Source of the DNA: Planctomycetota bacterium
Lineage (GTDB): Bacteria; Planctomycetota; Planctomycetia; JALXBF01
Direction of reading: 5' to 3'
Assembly: GCA_026981825.1 (NCBI GenBank)
Contig: JALSID010000031.1
Span: 1-32,074, forward strand
Length of the DNA: 32,074 nt
In this document: positions 15,789 to 25,347 of the stretch, one piece after another
Numbering within the stretch: position 1 is the stretch's first letter
How the letters are laid out: each line of letters opens with the position of its first letter
Program-made: the position numbers and the translations under genes
Notes under the pieces: model-generated
Databases searched by the model: none
Seen by the model: only the letters and a program-made list of their open reading frames with translations
What the model was told of the DNA's origin: nothing

Positions 15789-17297
15789 CTACGAGTCGAA
15801 TCCCACGCCCGCTCGTTCGACGATCATCTCATTCACGAGCTTTTCCACCAGAGAGGCGTCGGCCTTGCCGCGAGTTTCACGCATCACCAGGCCGCGGACG
15901 AACCCGGCAACCTGGGCGCGCTTCTTGCCCTTCTTTTTCTTGAAGTCCTCGATGACCTTCGGGTTCTTGTCGAGCACGGCCGCGACCACCTGACGAAGTG
16001 CGTCCTCGTCGGAGACCATGGCCAGGCCTTTCCGTTCGATGATTTCGCCTGGATCGCCACCCCCCTCGAGCATCTCGGCAAACACCTCGCGCGCCGCGTG
16101 GGTGTTCACCTCACGCCGCTCCACGCGCCGAATCAGGTCGCAAAGCTTCTCGGCAGCAATCGGAAACTCCTCGATCGTCCAGCCCCGTTCGTTGAGTGTC
16201 CGTAGCACGTCCTGGAGCATCCAGTTGCTGGCGTTCTTTGCGTGCTCCAGCCCGCGAGCCACCCGCTCGAAATAGTCCGCAAATTTCTTGCCCTGCTCCA
16301 CGATGACGCGGGCGTCGTATTCGGGCAGAGCGTAGCCGGAGATGAACCGCAGCCGACGCTGGGCGGGAAGCTCCCCAATGGACTCGCGCACCCGCTCCAG
16401 TTCTTCCTCCGTCACCGTAACGGGCACCAGGTCAGGTTCGGGGAAGTAGCGGTAATCGGACGCTTCTTCCTTGCGTCGCTGCGATACCGTGATGTTCCGG
16501 TTCTCATCCCAGCCGCGCGTTTCCTTGGGCACCTCGCCCAACCGGGCGCCGGTCCTCTTCCATTCCTCGTACTGCCGTTCCATCTCATAGGCCATGGCGC
16601 GCTCAACGGCGCGGAAGCTATTCATGTTCTTGACCTCCACAATCGGCGTCGCGATTATCTCGCCGTTGTGGTGCACGTGCAGGTTGATGTTCGCATCGCA
16701 GCGGAGGCTGCCCTCCTGCATGTTGCAGTCCGACACCTCGAGGTACCGCAGCAGCAGGCGAAGCTCCTCCAGAAACGTGCGCGCCTCCGCCGGGCTGTTC
16801 ATGTCCGGCCTCGTAACGATCTCCAGCAGCGGTGTCCCGGCCCGATTCAGGTCGACCTGGCTACGCTTGCCCCCCTCGCCATGCAACAGCTTACCGGCAT
16901 CCTCTTCCAGATGAACGCGGATGATCCCCACTCGCTTCGTACCCCCTTCGACGGGTATCTCCAGATAACCATCCGAGCTGAACGGCAGATCGTACTGGCT
17001 GATCTGGTAGTTCTTGGGGAGATCCGGGTAGTAGTAGTTCTTGCGGTCCCACTTGGTAAAGCGGGCAATCTTGCAGTTCAACGCCACGGCGGCGCGCAGC
17101 GCCAGCTCAAACGCCTGCCGGTTCATCACCGGCAGAACTCCCGGCATCCCCAAACAAACCGGGCAGACGTTCGTGTTCGGGGGGTCGCCAAACCGGTTCC
17201 GGCACGCACAAAAAAGCTTCGACTGCGTGAGCAGTTGTACGTGTACTTCCAGGCCGATGACCACGGTGTACGGAGCTACATCAGTCGTTGTGCTCAT
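15789..17297 (-). CDS. gatB: Aspartyl/glutamyl-tRNA(Asn/Gln) amidotransferase subunit B
   Basis: The protein has 502 residues. It is the tRNA-binding kinase subunit of GatCAB, which converts Glu-tRNA(Gln) or Asp-tRNA(Asn) to the amidated form. The N-terminal [11 protein letters not shown] motif is followed by a zinc site made of C30, C32, C45 and C48 (FCAC and [11 protein letters not shown]). Next are [45 protein letters not shown] and SLRCDANI. The tail is the YqeY-like domain that grips tRNA. The ATG at 17297 was preferred because the longer frame would overlap the end of gatA; it lies about 20 bases after the gatA stop. It is last in the rpmB-gatC-gatA-gatB operon. Confidence 0.96.
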   Translation of the reverse strand: MSTTTDVAPYTVVIGLEVHVQLLTQSKLFCACRNRFGDPPNTNVCPVCLGMPGVLPVMNRQAFELALRAAVALNCKIARFTKWDRKNYYYPDLPKNYQISQYDLPFSSDGYLEIPVEGGTKRVGIIRVHLEEDAGKLLHGEGGKRSQVDLNRAGTPLLEIVTRPDMNSPAEARTFLEELRLLLRYLEVSDCNMQEGSLRCDANINLHVHHNGEIIATPIVEVKNMNSFRAVERAMAYEMERQYEEWKRTGARLGEVPKETRGWDENRNITVSQRRKEEASDYRYFPEPDLVPVTVTEEELERVRESIGELPAQRRLRFISGYALPEYDARVIVEQGKKFADYFERVARGLEHAKNASNWMLQDVLRTLNERGWTIEEFPIAAEKLCDLIRRVERREVNTHAAREVFAEMLEGGGDPGEIIERKGLAMVSDEDALRQVVAAVLDKNPKVIEDFKKKKGKKRAQVAGFVRGLVMRETRGKADASLVEKLVNEMIVERAGVGFDS

Positions 17298-17316
17298 CGG
17301 AGTGGCCCCCGCGCTG

Positions 17317-18834
17317 CTAGCCCGCACTCGCCGATTGCTTTGCCTCGAACTGCGCTACTACCCGTTCCAGATCAGGCCGTCGCGTGTGCCAGTTCGTCTC
17401 GCGCTCATACATCCGCGCAGCACGCAGCAACCGTTCCTCCTCGAACGGGGGAGCAAGAAGCTGAAGGCCGACAGGCAGCCCGTCCGCAGTGAACCCGCAC
17501 GGAATCGAAATCCCGGCGATCCCGGCCAGATTAGCCGTCACCGTATAGACGTCGGAAAGGTACATGCTGATCGGATCGTCAATGCGCTCGCCCAGGCGAA
17601 ACGCAGGCGTGGGGGAGGTGGGTCCGAGCACGATGTCGACCTGTTCGAACGCTCGGTCGAAATCCTCCCGAATCACCCGCCGGACCTTGAGGGCCTTCAG
17701 GTAGTAGGCCTCGTAGTAGCCGGCCGATAGGGCGTAGGTTCCCAGCATAACTCGCCGCTTGACCTCGGCGCCGAATCCTTCGGCGCGGGTTCGGCAGTAC
17801 ATGTCGACCATGTCGTCGTAGTCGGCCGCCCGGTAGCCATAGTGTACCCCGTCATAACGCGCCAGATTGCTGGATGCCTCAGCGGGAGCCACGATGTAGT
17901 AGGCAGGGATCCCGTATTTGGAGTGCGGTAGCGTGATGTCCTGAATCTTCGCTCCCAGGGCGCGATAAACGTCGATTGCCTGTTCCACTGCCTTGGCCAC
18001 CTGCTCATCCACCCCGTCGGCCAGCCACTCGCGCACGACGCCGATTCTCAAGCCCCCCACGGGCTGGTCCAGCGTCGCCAGGTAATCCGGCACCTCGATC
18101 TCGACCGACGTCGAGTCCATCGGATCGTGGCCGGCGATGACCTGCAGGAGCAAGGCAGTGTCGGGAACATCCCAGGCGAACGGTCCAACCTGATCGAGCG
18201 AGCTCGCGAACGCGACCAGTCCGTACCGAGACACCCGGCCGTACGTCGGTTTCAGGCCGACCACTCCACACAACGCGGCGGGCTGCCGAATCGATCCGCC
18301 GGTGTCACTCCCCAGTGCCATCGGACTGAAGCAAGCCGCGACGGCCGCCGCAGATCCCCCGCTCGATCCTCCTGGCGCGCGGTCCAGATCCCAAGGGTTG
18401 CGTGTGATCTGGAAACCGGAGTTCTCGGTCGACGAGCCCATGGCGAACTCGTCCATGTTTGTCTTCCCGATCAGGACGGCGTCGGCTTCGCGGAGCTTGC
18501 GGATCACGGTGGCATCGTAAGGGGGCACAAAGTTGTGCAGGATCCGACTGGCGCAGGTGGTGCGCATCCCCTGCGTGCAGAGAACGTCCTTGATGGCCAC
18601 CGGAACCGCAGCCAGCGGCCCAAGGGGTTCGCCACGGGCTTTCCTCTCGTCGAGGGTCCTGGCCTGCTGCAGGGCCCCCTCCTCGTCGACGAGCAAGAAG
18701 GCCCCCACGTGGCGATCGTACGCGCGAATCCGCTCAAGATAGGCCGAAACGATCTCTTCCGCGCTCAGCCGACCTTCTTCGAAAAGGGAACGGAGTTGCC
18801 GAGCGGTCAGATGAACGATCTCACTCGCGGTCAT
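17317..18834 (-). CDS. gatA: Aspartyl/glutamyl-tRNA(Asn/Gln) amidotransferase subunit A
   Basis: The protein has 505 residues. It is the amidase-signature subunit that releases ammonia from glutamine for GatB. The Ser-cisSer-Lys triad is complete and correctly spaced: K82 in VPVAIKDV, S157 in [14 protein letters not shown] and S181 in [10 protein letters not shown]. Also present are [14 protein letters not shown] and [26 protein letters not shown], both strongly conserved in GatA rather than in general amidases. It starts 41 bases after gatC ends, with only a weak upstream AAGG. Confidence 0.97.
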   Translation of the reverse strand: MTASEIVHLTARQLRSLFEEGRLSAEEIVSAYLERIRAYDRHVGAFLLVDEEGALQQARTLDERKARGEPLGPLAAVPVAIKDVLCTQGMRTTCASRILHNFVPPYDATVIRKLREADAVLIGKTNMDEFAMGSSTENSGFQITRNPWDLDRAPGGSSGGSAAAVAACFSPMALGSDTGGSIRQPAALCGVVGLKPTYGRVSRYGLVAFASSLDQVGPFAWDVPDTALLLQVIAGHDPMDSTSVEIEVPDYLATLDQPVGGLRIGVVREWLADGVDEQVAKAVEQAIDVYRALGAKIQDITLPHSKYGIPAYYIVAPAEASSNLARYDGVHYGYRAADYDDMVDMYCRTRAEGFGAEVKRRVMLGTYALSAGYYEAYYLKALKVRRVIREDFDRAFEQVDIVLGPTSPTPAFRLGERIDDPISMYLSDVYTVTANLAGIAGISIPCGFTADGLPVGLQLLAPPFEEERLLRAARMYERETNWHTRRPDLERVVAQFEAKQSASAG

Positions 18835-18875
18835 GGGTCGCCCAACCTTGGCATAAAGAACCAGATCCGAAACGC

Positions 18876-19163
18876 TTACTCGAGCACCGGCGGCACCAGG
18901 AAGAACTCGTCGTCGTGGTCCGGCGCGTTGCGCAGGGCCTCTTCACGTGGCAGGGAGGGACGAACCTCATCGCGGCGAAACACGTTCGTTACGGGCAGAG
19001 GATGGGCCAGAGGCTCCACGTCCGTTGTGTCCACCTCACGCAGTTGCTCAACGTACTCGACGATCTTGTTGAGCTGCGTGGTCATCAGCTCCAGTTCGTC
19101 CGGACTCAACCGCAGCCGGGCCAGAAGAGCAACCTTCTCCACCTCTTCTTTGGTCAGAGCCAT
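18876..19163 (-). CDS. gatC: Aspartyl/glutamyl-tRNA(Asn/Gln) amidotransferase subunit C
   Basis: The protein has 95 residues. GatC is the small belt-like subunit that holds GatA and GatB together. The pattern VEKVALLARLRLSPDELELMTTQLNKIVEYVEQL, then DTTDVEPLAHPLP, then NVFRRDEVRPSLPREEALRNAPDHDDEFFLVPPVLE is typical over its whole length. The ATG at 19163 has GGAG eight bases upstream; an in-frame extension with a CPACG motif further upstream is not part of the family and was left out. Confidence 0.95.
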   Translation of the reverse strand: MALTKEEVEKVALLARLRLSPDELELMTTQLNKIVEYVEQLREVDTTDVEPLAHPLPVTNVFRRDEVRPSLPREEALRNAPDHDDEFFLVPPVLE

Positions 19164-19235
19164 CACCACGCTCCGCATCATACTGCCGCACGCCGGGCAG
19201 ACCGACAACGGCGTGCTTCAGCGAACGCTCGCAAC

Positions 19236-19496
19236 TTAGCTCGTCGGTAGCTTGAACGGCGCCTGCTTCACCGGTCGGACAACCCGGCCGCTCTTCAAGC
19301 ACCTGGCGCACACACGAATACGACGCACGCTGCCGTTGACCACGGCCCGGACCCGATGCAGGTTCGGCTTGAACTTGCGGCGAGTAACGCCCGTTACCTT
19401 GCGACCGACACCACCCAGATACTTTGCTCGGCCCCGCCGGGTTATGGAATTCCCAACGGAAGTCCGCTTCCCACAGATCTCACACTGCATTCCCAT
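19236..19496 (-). CDS. rpmB: 50S ribosomal protein L28, zinc-ribbon form
   Basis: The protein has 86 residues. It has the L28 core GKRTSVGNSITRRGRAKYL, then RRKFKPNLHRVRAVVNGSVRRIRVCARCLKSGRVVR. It carries two CxxC pairs (CEIC near the N-terminus and CARC near residue 63), so it is the zinc-binding form. GGAG lies eight bases before the ATG; a second ATG two codons later is also possible. It leads the operon with gatC, gatA and gatB. Confidence 0.95.
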   Translation of the reverse strand: MGMQCEICGKRTSVGNSITRRGRAKYLGGVGRKVTGVTRRKFKPNLHRVRAVVNGSVRRIRVCARCLKSGRVVRPVKQAPFKLPTS

Positions 19497-19567
19497 GGTC
19501 GGATCTCCACAACTGGCTCAAGCGCGCGGAAGTAGCCCGCTCCTTGTTTTCGGCCATCGAACACACA

Positions 19568-19597
19568 AGAATACGCAGTTGCTTCGGCGAATGACAA
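19568..19597 (-). promoter_or_regulatory. Sigma70-type promoter for rpmB-gatCAB
   Basis: Read leftward: -35 TTGTCA (five of six), an 18-bp spacer and -10 TATTCT (four of six). A start near 19561 gives a leader of about 65 nt before the L28 ATG. It lies in the divergent gap with the small ORF and mtaB. Confidence 0.55.
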
Positions 19598-19648
19598 GCC
19601 AACCTCGGATTCTCTCCGTCTCCTGGCGTTGGCTCGCTCTACCGTACG

Positions 19649-19804
19649 ATGAATGATGAAAGTGACAGCGAAGGCGAGAATGGGACCGAACCGAGCACAC
19701 GAAGCCTGAGGTCGCTGCTGCGTTCACGTCGTGGACGGTTGCAGGAAAAGCCGCGCGGCGTTGTGTTCGACAAGCGGGAGACGGTGGTTCTTCAACCCGG
19801 ATGA
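19649..19804 (+). CDS. Small ORF of 51 residues coupled to mtaB, unknown function
   Basis: An ATG at 19649 opens 51 codons ending in a TGA whose last bases overlap the mtaB ATG (ATGA). The product begins with an acidic stretch (MNDESDSEGENG), passes through a very basic one (RSLRSLLRSRRGR) and ends KPRGVVFDKRETVVLQPG. I do not recognise it. Support is the exact stop-start overlap, the position just downstream of a divergent gap, and a third-position GC of about 60 percent. Against it are the small size and the lack of a clear ribosome site. If real, its translation would feed mtaB, whose own ribosome site is weak. Confidence 0.45.
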   Translation: MNDESDSEGENGTEPSTRSLRSLLRSRRGRLQEKPRGVVFDKRETVVLQPG

Positions 19805-21162
19805 GTCAGACCGCAATCGCTTTCGACAACTCGGATTCCTGCACCTTGCACCCTTCGGTGCGGACGTTTCGCATCGTCACGTTGGGTTGCAAGGCCAACC
19901 AGTACGACAGCGAGCGGATTCGCGAAAGTCTGCTCGGTAGCGGTCTGGTGGAAGCAGCCGATGCCCCACCCGACCTGGTGATCGTGAACACCTGTACCGT
20001 AACGCACCAGGCCGATGCCGAGGGGCGTCAGCTCGTCCGCCGGTTCGCTCGCCGCTACCCGGGCTGCCAAATCATCGTGACCGGTTGTTACGCAGCCCGC
20101 GATCCGGAAACTCTCCGCGGACTGCCGAATGTGGTCGCCGTTGCCCCCCATACCGAGGACCTGTTCCGCGTGCTGGTGCGGTACGGGGTCCGGCAGCCCG
20201 CAGCGCGGATTACCCGCTTTTCCGGGCATCAACGCGCATTCGTCCGCATCCAGGATGGATGTCTGCTGCGCTGCACCTTTTGCATCATCCCCAGGGTCCG
20301 GCCGGCGCTGCGCAGCAGGCCCCCTGAGGAGATCGAAGACGAGGTGAAGGCGCTCATCGATTCCGGCTATCAGGAGATCGTTCTGACCGGCATCCATCTC
20401 GGCCACTATGGGCTGGATTGGCCGTACCGCGAACGGGTCCGTCTCTGGCAGCTCATCGAACGGCTCTGCCGCATCCCGGGCCGCTGGCGGCTCCGTGTCT
20501 CGAGCCTGGAAGCCGTCGAGGTCGGGGAGGACCTGCTGCGTGTCTTCCGCGACAACGAACGAATTTGCCCGCATCTCCACCTCTGCCTACAGAGCGGGTC
20601 CGACCGGATTCTGGCGCGGATGAACCGCCGTTACCGTGTGTCGAGCTTCTTGCGTCGGGTGGAGCGAGTCCGGGCGCTTCTGGACCGACCGGCCCTCACC
20701 ACGGACGTTATCGTGGGTTTTCCGGGCGAGACGGAGGAAGATTTCGAGGCCACGATGCGCGTATGCGAGCAGGTGGGGTTCAGCCGCATCCATGTGTTCC
20801 CGTTCAGTCCCCGGCGGGGCACACCGGCCGCCGAGATGGACGATCAGATACCCCCGTCGGTCATTCGGCAGCGGCGCGCCGCGTTGGGGGAACTGGCGCA
20901 TGAGCTCGGTCGCCGGTTTCGATCGTCCCTGGTCGGCGCCACCCACGAGGTGCTCTTCGAACGGCGAACCGCCGAGGATGCCCGCGTGTTACGTGGCACG
21001 AGCGAACGTTACGTGGAAGTGCGCGCTCGCGTACCGGAGGGCCTGGCCGACCAGCTCATCGGCCGCCTCGCTCAGGTGCGTGCCATCCGAAACGAGGAAG
21101 AATGGCTGCTTGGGCAGCTCAGCGGCTCCTCACTGCCCCGGCTTGAACTCGTGAACCTTTGA
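19801..21162 (+). CDS. mtaB: tRNA t6A37 methylthiotransferase
   Basis: The protein has 453 residues. It is a radical SAM enzyme that adds a methylthio group to N6-threonylcarbamoyl-adenosine 37 of tRNA. The N-terminal UPF0004 domain binds one cluster through C30 (VTLGCKANQYDSE), C65 (NTCTVT) and C96 (TGCYA). The radical SAM cluster motif is C154-x3-C158-x2-C161 (DGCLLRCTFC). A TRAM-like domain closes the protein. The TLGCKANQYDSE form fits MtaB better than MiaB or RimO. The ATG at 19801 overlaps the small ORF stop; a GTG at 19859 would start nearer the family core. Confidence 0.9.
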   Translation: MSQTAIAFDNSDSCTLHPSVRTFRIVTLGCKANQYDSERIRESLLGSGLVEAADAPPDLVIVNTCTVTHQADAEGRQLVRRFARRYPGCQIIVTGCYAARDPETLRGLPNVVAVAPHTEDLFRVLVRYGVRQPAARITRFSGHQRAFVRIQDGCLLRCTFCIIPRVRPALRSRPPEEIEDEVKALIDSGYQEIVLTGIHLGHYGLDWPYRERVRLWQLIERLCRIPGRWRLRVSSLEAVEVGEDLLRVFRDNERICPHLHLCLQSGSDRILARMNRRYRVSSFLRRVERVRALLDRPALTTDVIVGFPGETEEDFEATMRVCEQVGFSRIHVFPFSPRRGTPAAEMDDQIPPSVIRQRRAALGELAHELGRRFRSSLVGATHEVLFERRTAEDARVLRGTSERYVEVRARVPEGLADQLIGRLAQVRAIRNEEEWLLGQLSGSSLPRLELVNL

Positions 21163-21347
21163 GGCTGGGTGCACCGTTTGCCGGGGCAAAGCCCGTCTAC
21201 GGCCCCCTGGGTCACGGGCAAGCATAAAACGGCCGCCCTGCGAACAACTGCTCGTCCGCGGTTCCGCTGCACCGTTCACATTCGGGCGGTCGAGTGGCCG
21301 GACGCGTATCTGCGGCGCCCGCCGCAGCAGCGGGGAGCTGAGCAGCC

Positions 21348-21992
21348 GTGAGCCCGTCGGATGGGTCGTATGCCCCGACGGAATCAGTAGAATTAGGGTC
21401 TTTCCTTCCCCACGGACTCGGCGCAGATGGGTGGTTCCCGATGGATGACCTCTTCCCCGAGCAGACAGTACGCAAAACGGGACGGCACGTGATCTCCGCT
21501 CTGGTTCAGAACCAGCCCGGTGTACTGGCACACATTGCGGGGATGCTGGCGTCGCGCGGCTTCAACATTGACAGCCTTGCGGTGGGCGAGACCGAAAATC
21601 CCGAACTTTCTCGAATGACATTCGTCGTCTTCGGGGACGACCGCACCCTGGACCAGGTGCGCAAACAACTGGAGAAGATCGTCACCGTGGTCCGCGTGCA
21701 GGATATCAGCTCCGAGGACTACGTCGAGCGCGATCTCATGCTGATCCGGGTCACATGCCCCCCAGAGCGACGGAGCGAGATCTGCGAACTTGTTGGGATC
21801 TTCCGGGGCAAGGTGGTGGATGTGGGTCGGACCGATCTGATGATCGAGATCTCCGGCACGGAAAAGAAAGTAGAGGCTTTCATCGAGCTAATGCGCCCGT
21901 ATGGGATCAAGGAGCTGGTGCGGAGTGGGCGCATTGCGCTGGTGCGCAGTTCCAGTCAGCGCTCGAGCGGCTCGGAGTCTCACACACCGTAG
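21348..21992 (+). CDS. ilvN: Acetolactate synthase small (regulatory) subunit
   Basis: The protein has up to 214 residues. The ACT domain RHVISALVQNQPGVLAHIAGMLASRGFNIDSLAVGETENPELSRMTFVV is diagnostic, followed by the second domain (RDLMLIRV, FRGKVVDVG, GIKELVRSGRIAL). It binds valine and controls the catalytic subunit IlvB. No ilvB, ilvC or other branched-chain gene is in the window, so it is an orphan here. The start is unsure: the GTG at 21348 gives about 45 residues before the ACT domain, while an ATG at 21441 gives a normal-length protein. A TAGAAT hexamer at 21388-21393, upstream of that ATG, would suit the later start. Confidence 0.92.
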   Translation: MSPSDGSYAPTESVELGSFLPHGLGADGWFPMDDLFPEQTVRKTGRHVISALVQNQPGVLAHIAGMLASRGFNIDSLAVGETENPELSRMTFVVFGDDRTLDQVRKQLEKIVTVVRVQDISSEDYVERDLMLIRVTCPPERRSEICELVGIFRGKVVDVGRTDLMIEISGTEKKVEAFIELMRPYGIKELVRSGRIALVRSSSQRSSGSESHTP

Positions 21993-22148
21993 AACGGACC
22001 GCATTGCCAAGCAGCGGTGCTCAGGGAACGCTAACCGCAACGGGTTCGGCTAACCGGGCGTGCGTTGGATCGTCCCCCTTCTATCCGCGCCAGGTGGGCA
22101 GAACCTGTTCACCGGTGTTCGGGTGCAGCAGCGGATAACACTCGTCCC

Positions 22149-24020
22149 ATGAGGCCCGTGCGAATCCGAATCCTGGTCGCCTTGCTCTCCACAAGCGGGC
22201 TGGTCGGCCTAGGGGTAGCGCATGCCTGGATCGTGCTCGCCGCCTACCCCCCTTTCTCCGGTGACCCCAACCTGCCGTTCTTGAACCACGACCATACCTT
22301 CCATTACTACTACGGCTGGCTGGCCGCCCAGATGGGCCGCCCGGATGCGGTCGGCTACGACCCTTTTTTCATGGCCGGCTATGGAAAATCGCTCTGGTTC
22401 CCCACCAGCAGCACGTTCCCCGAACTCATCGGCTGGCTCACGGGGGGATCGGCTCTCGCCTACCGCCTTTACGTCGCCGTCGCTGCGTGGCTTGTACCTC
22501 TCCTGCTGGCGCTGGCGGTGCTGACGTTGACGGCGAGCTTCCCCAGAACGCTGGCGTGTTACGCTTTGGCGGCGACCTGGTTCTGGACCGCGTTTCCGGC
22601 CACCTACGTTCAGTGGGGGATGGTGGCGTTCGTCCTCACGACTGCGATGGCTGTGTGGGGAGCGAGTTGCCTGATCCGCTGGTTGGAACAGTCTTCGGCG
22701 CTCAGAACGAAATGGACTCTCTGGCTGATGGGCGTGGTTTGTCTTTCGTTCGCTCAGGTCGGGCACCCTTCCACGGCGATCACTTCCGGAGCGTTGCTGG
22801 TACCCGCCTACCTCTCTCGGACTCGCACGCTTCGCCCGGCCGCTCACGCAGCGTTTTGGCTCGTGCCTGCAGTCGTGTTCCTTTGCTGGAGCCCATGGGT
22901 GGTGCCGACCCTTGGGCTGCGCGAGACGTGCGCTTCGCTGGCCGCCGGGTTTCTGAATCCGAACTTTCTCGGGCGTATGGTCGAGCTGGTCACCGCGCGG
23001 TTTCCTACGGAATCAGCGTTGTTCCTGGCCGGTGCCGCGGCGATCCTGACCTCCGCCCGCCGCGTCGGAGGTGCGACCTGGTGGGGGCTGGGTATCGGCG
23101 CACTGCTGCTGTACTTGCTCGGCTACCCCCTCGCGGCCGTCCCACTTTTTGCCTGGCTGCAGCCCGGCCGCTACACGCAGCCACTCTATGCAGTCCTGCT
23201 GGTTAGCCTGTGCACATTACTGGGCCAGACGACGTCACGCGGCTGGCGGGGGGCAGTGAACTGCGCGAGCCTCTCGGTCGCTGCCGGCCTGATCGGTGTC
23301 TCTTTCTGGTTCCAGCAGGGCGCATTGACCGCGCCCCGGTTGGCCACATCCCTGCCCCGGCCCATCGTCGAGCTGTTTGCGGTCCTGCGCCGGTTCCCCC
23401 CCGAGGAGGGACGTGTCCTTTTCGAAGAGCTCGAACGACGGGAGATCCTCGGCCAACTGCAGGTACCAGATGCATCGTTTGGCTTGAATATCGCGGCCCT
23501 GATTCCGGTGTTCACCTCCCACCAGGTGATCGGCGGCCCTTACCTCTACACCCACCTCAGGACGAACTACACGCAGTTCGGCGACGGCAAACTGCTGGAG
23601 CAAAACATCCTCGAACTGACCCCTCGTGCCCTGGCCGAATGCGTCGAGCGTTACAACGTTGCCCTGATTGTGGCGTGGTCCCCCCCGGTGGTTTCCGTCC
23701 TGCGTATCGACCACGACCGTTATGAGGAAGTGACACGTTGTGGTCTGTACCACGTCTTCCGTGTGCGGCGCACGGCCGGTTGGACGTTGCGGGGATCCGC
23801 CCGCGTGCGGGTCCAGCCAAACCGCATTGAGCTGCGTGACGTGGCCCCCGCACACGACGGTACGATTGTCCTTAAATTCCACTGGGTACCGGGGCTGTAC
23901 AGCGACGCGGGCTTCGTGTTTCCGGTACAGGTGGACTTTGATCCTGTTCCGTTCGTCGGTGTCCGCCCCACCGGGCAAGCGCTCTCGATCCGCTGGTCCT
24001 GGCCACCGTTGACTCGATAG
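22149..24020 (+). CDS. Large multi-pass membrane protein with GT-C-like features, unknown function
   Basis: The protein has 623 residues. There are about ten hydrophobic segments in the first 430 residues and a soluble C-terminal part of about 190 residues. After the first helix comes an extracytoplasmic loop with NHDHTFHYYYGWLAAQM and YDPFFMAGYGKSLWFPTSSTFPE. This layout, with an acidic-His motif in the first loop, is like GT-C glycosyltransferases and the membrane proteins labelled 6-pyruvoyl-tetrahydropterin synthase-related. Such proteins often use lipid-linked sugars, but no substrate or partner is seen here. The ATG at 22149 places the first helix at the N-terminus. It lies between ilvN and rnc without obvious functional linkage. 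Confidence 0.7.
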   Translation: MRPVRIRILVALLSTSGLVGLGVAHAWIVLAAYPPFSGDPNLPFLNHDHTFHYYYGWLAAQMGRPDAVGYDPFFMAGYGKSLWFPTSSTFPELIGWLTGGSALAYRLYVAVAAWLVPLLLALAVLTLTASFPRTLACYALAATWFWTAFPATYVQWGMVAFVLTTAMAVWGASCLIRWLEQSSALRTKWTLWLMGVVCLSFAQVGHPSTAITSGALLVPAYLSRTRTLRPAAHAAFWLVPAVVFLCWSPWVVPTLGLRETCASLAAGFLNPNFLGRMVELVTARFPTESALFLAGAAAILTSARRVGGATWWGLGIGALLLYLLGYPLAAVPLFAWLQPGRYTQPLYAVLLVSLCTLLGQTTSRGWRGAVNCASLSVAAGLIGVSFWFQQGALTAPRLATSLPRPIVELFAVLRRFPPEEGRVLFEELERREILGQLQVPDASFGLNIAALIPVFTSHQVIGGPYLYTHLRTNYTQFGDGKLLEQNILELTPRALAECVERYNVALIVAWSPPVVSVLRIDHDRYEEVTRCGLYHVFRVRRTAGWTLRGSARVRVQPNRIELRDVAPAHDGTIVLKFHWVPGLYSDAGFVFPVQVDFDPVPFVGVRPTGQALSIRWSWPPLTR

Positions 24021-24330
24021 AGGGGCTCTTAGACTTCTTTTCAGCGAGTGTGCGCACCGGCAACCGAAGCGAAAAACGGATTCTCCCGCGGTCGCCAGGA
24101 CGCAAGGATCACGAGGAGGAACGTAGAGGAACCCCGACGAAGTCAGGGAGCTGTCTTCATCGCCTAGAAGAGAAGCCGGTGAGGTGACGGATTGCGGAAC
24201 GGAACCATAACAGGGTATACTGGAATGGTGCGGGCTGGGGTGGGCGTAAGCAGCGGCGTTTCGGAGCCCGCTGCGTCCCGTCGATCGCGAGACCGAGCTG
24301 TCATTTCCGCGTGGCACAACGGAGTCCGAG
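24021..24330. other. Gap before rnc
   Basis: Apart from the promoter-like elements at 24192-24221 I see no gene or clear terminator here. A short frame beginning ATGGTG near 24225 runs out of phase into rnc and has no family support. Confidence 0.5.
24192..24221 (+). promoter_or_regulatory. Candidate promoter for rnc
   Basis: -10 TATACT (24216-24221, five of six) with a weak -35 TTGCGG (24192-24197, three of six) and an 18-bp spacer. A start near 24228 gives a leader of about 100 nt. Confidence 0.4.
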
Positions 24331-25074
24331 GTGAACAACGTAGAAGGCGTACACGAATATCCTTCGCTCGAAGAAATCCAAAAGGCCCTTGGGGTCGATC
24401 TCCGCGACCCCTCGTTGCTGGAGCTTGCGCTTACCCACGCGTCGTTCAGTGAGGATCACAGCCGGTCTAATGAACGGCTCGAGTTCCTCGGGGACGCGAT
24501 CCTGGCGGCCGTCATTTGCGAGGCGTTGTACCGGCTCTACCCCAATATGCTCGAAGGGGATCTGACGCGGATCAAATCGGCGGTGGTAAGTCGGCGGACC
24601 TGCGCCGCCGTGGCCCGCAAGATGGGGCTCGACAAGTACGTGCGTCTTGGCAAAGGCATCACATGCCAGTCCGATGTGCCGCGTTCCGTGCTCTCGGACG
24701 CGCTGGAATCCTTGATAGCGGCCGTCTTCCTCGACGGTGGCTACGCTGCCGCGCGGCGGTTTGTGCTCAAACACTTCAGGTCGGTGATCGAACAGGCAGC
24801 ATCGGCTCAGCAAGACCAGAACTTCAAGAGTCTGCTGCAGCACTATGCGCAAAAGTATCTCAGTCAGCAGCCCCACTATGTTGTTCTGGACGAGCAAGGA
24901 CCGGACCATGCGAAAAGCTTTCTGATCGCCGTTCGCCTTGGTGAACGTCAGTTCACCCCGCAGTGGGGCAGAACGAAGAAGGAGGCCGAGCAGAAAGCGG
25001 CGAAGGAAGCACTCATCGCTCTCGGGGAACTCCCTCCCGAATACAAGGAGGAAACGGGAAGCTTCCAGGCATGA
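24331..25074 (+). CDS. rnc: Ribonuclease III
   Basis: The protein has 247 residues from a GTG with GGAG six bases upstream. It cuts double-stranded RNA, including rRNA precursors. The signature NERLEFLGDA is at 47-56 (E51, D55) and the second acidic pair is in LSDALESLIAAVFLDGG (D123, E126). The C-terminal dsRNA-binding domain begins near NFKSLLQHYAQ and contains GRTKKEAEQKAAKEALIAL. Length is normal for bacteria. The downstream neighbour is the convergent sigma factor gene. Confidence 0.96.
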   Translation: MNNVEGVHEYPSLEEIQKALGVDLRDPSLLELALTHASFSEDHSRSNERLEFLGDAILAAVICEALYRLYPNMLEGDLTRIKSAVVSRRTCAAVARKMGLDKYVRLGKGITCQSDVPRSVLSDALESLIAAVFLDGGYAAARRFVLKHFRSVIEQAASAQQDQNFKSLLQHYAQKYLSQQPHYVVLDEQGPDHAKSFLIAVRLGERQFTPQWGRTKKEAEQKAAKEALIALGELPPEYKEETGSFQA

Positions 25075-25347
25075 TGAGCCCCGCCGGCCTGCAGCGGTAA
25101 TCGGGCTAGCGGGCGGCGAGCAAACCGTACTGCACTTATCGCATCCGTACTCGTGTCGGCCTGCAGCAGCCCCCTTTGCATCGCGCGGCTGCCTTAGCGG
25201 TTCCCACCGCGTCGGCAAGCGGTCATATTCGGTCCACGCTTTCCGTCGGTCAAGCGAGGATCCTCCGCCGGGGTGGGAGCCCTCCTGAGCGACAGGCGGC
25301 CGCCCTCTTGCTCATGCGCCAGACGTCACAGGTGTACCCAGCTCCGC

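Noticed and set aside
15736..15993. Rightward frame with an AAGGAG site antisense to the gatB end
   Set aside because: Most of it lies opposite the conserved gatB C-terminus and it has low-complexity composition.
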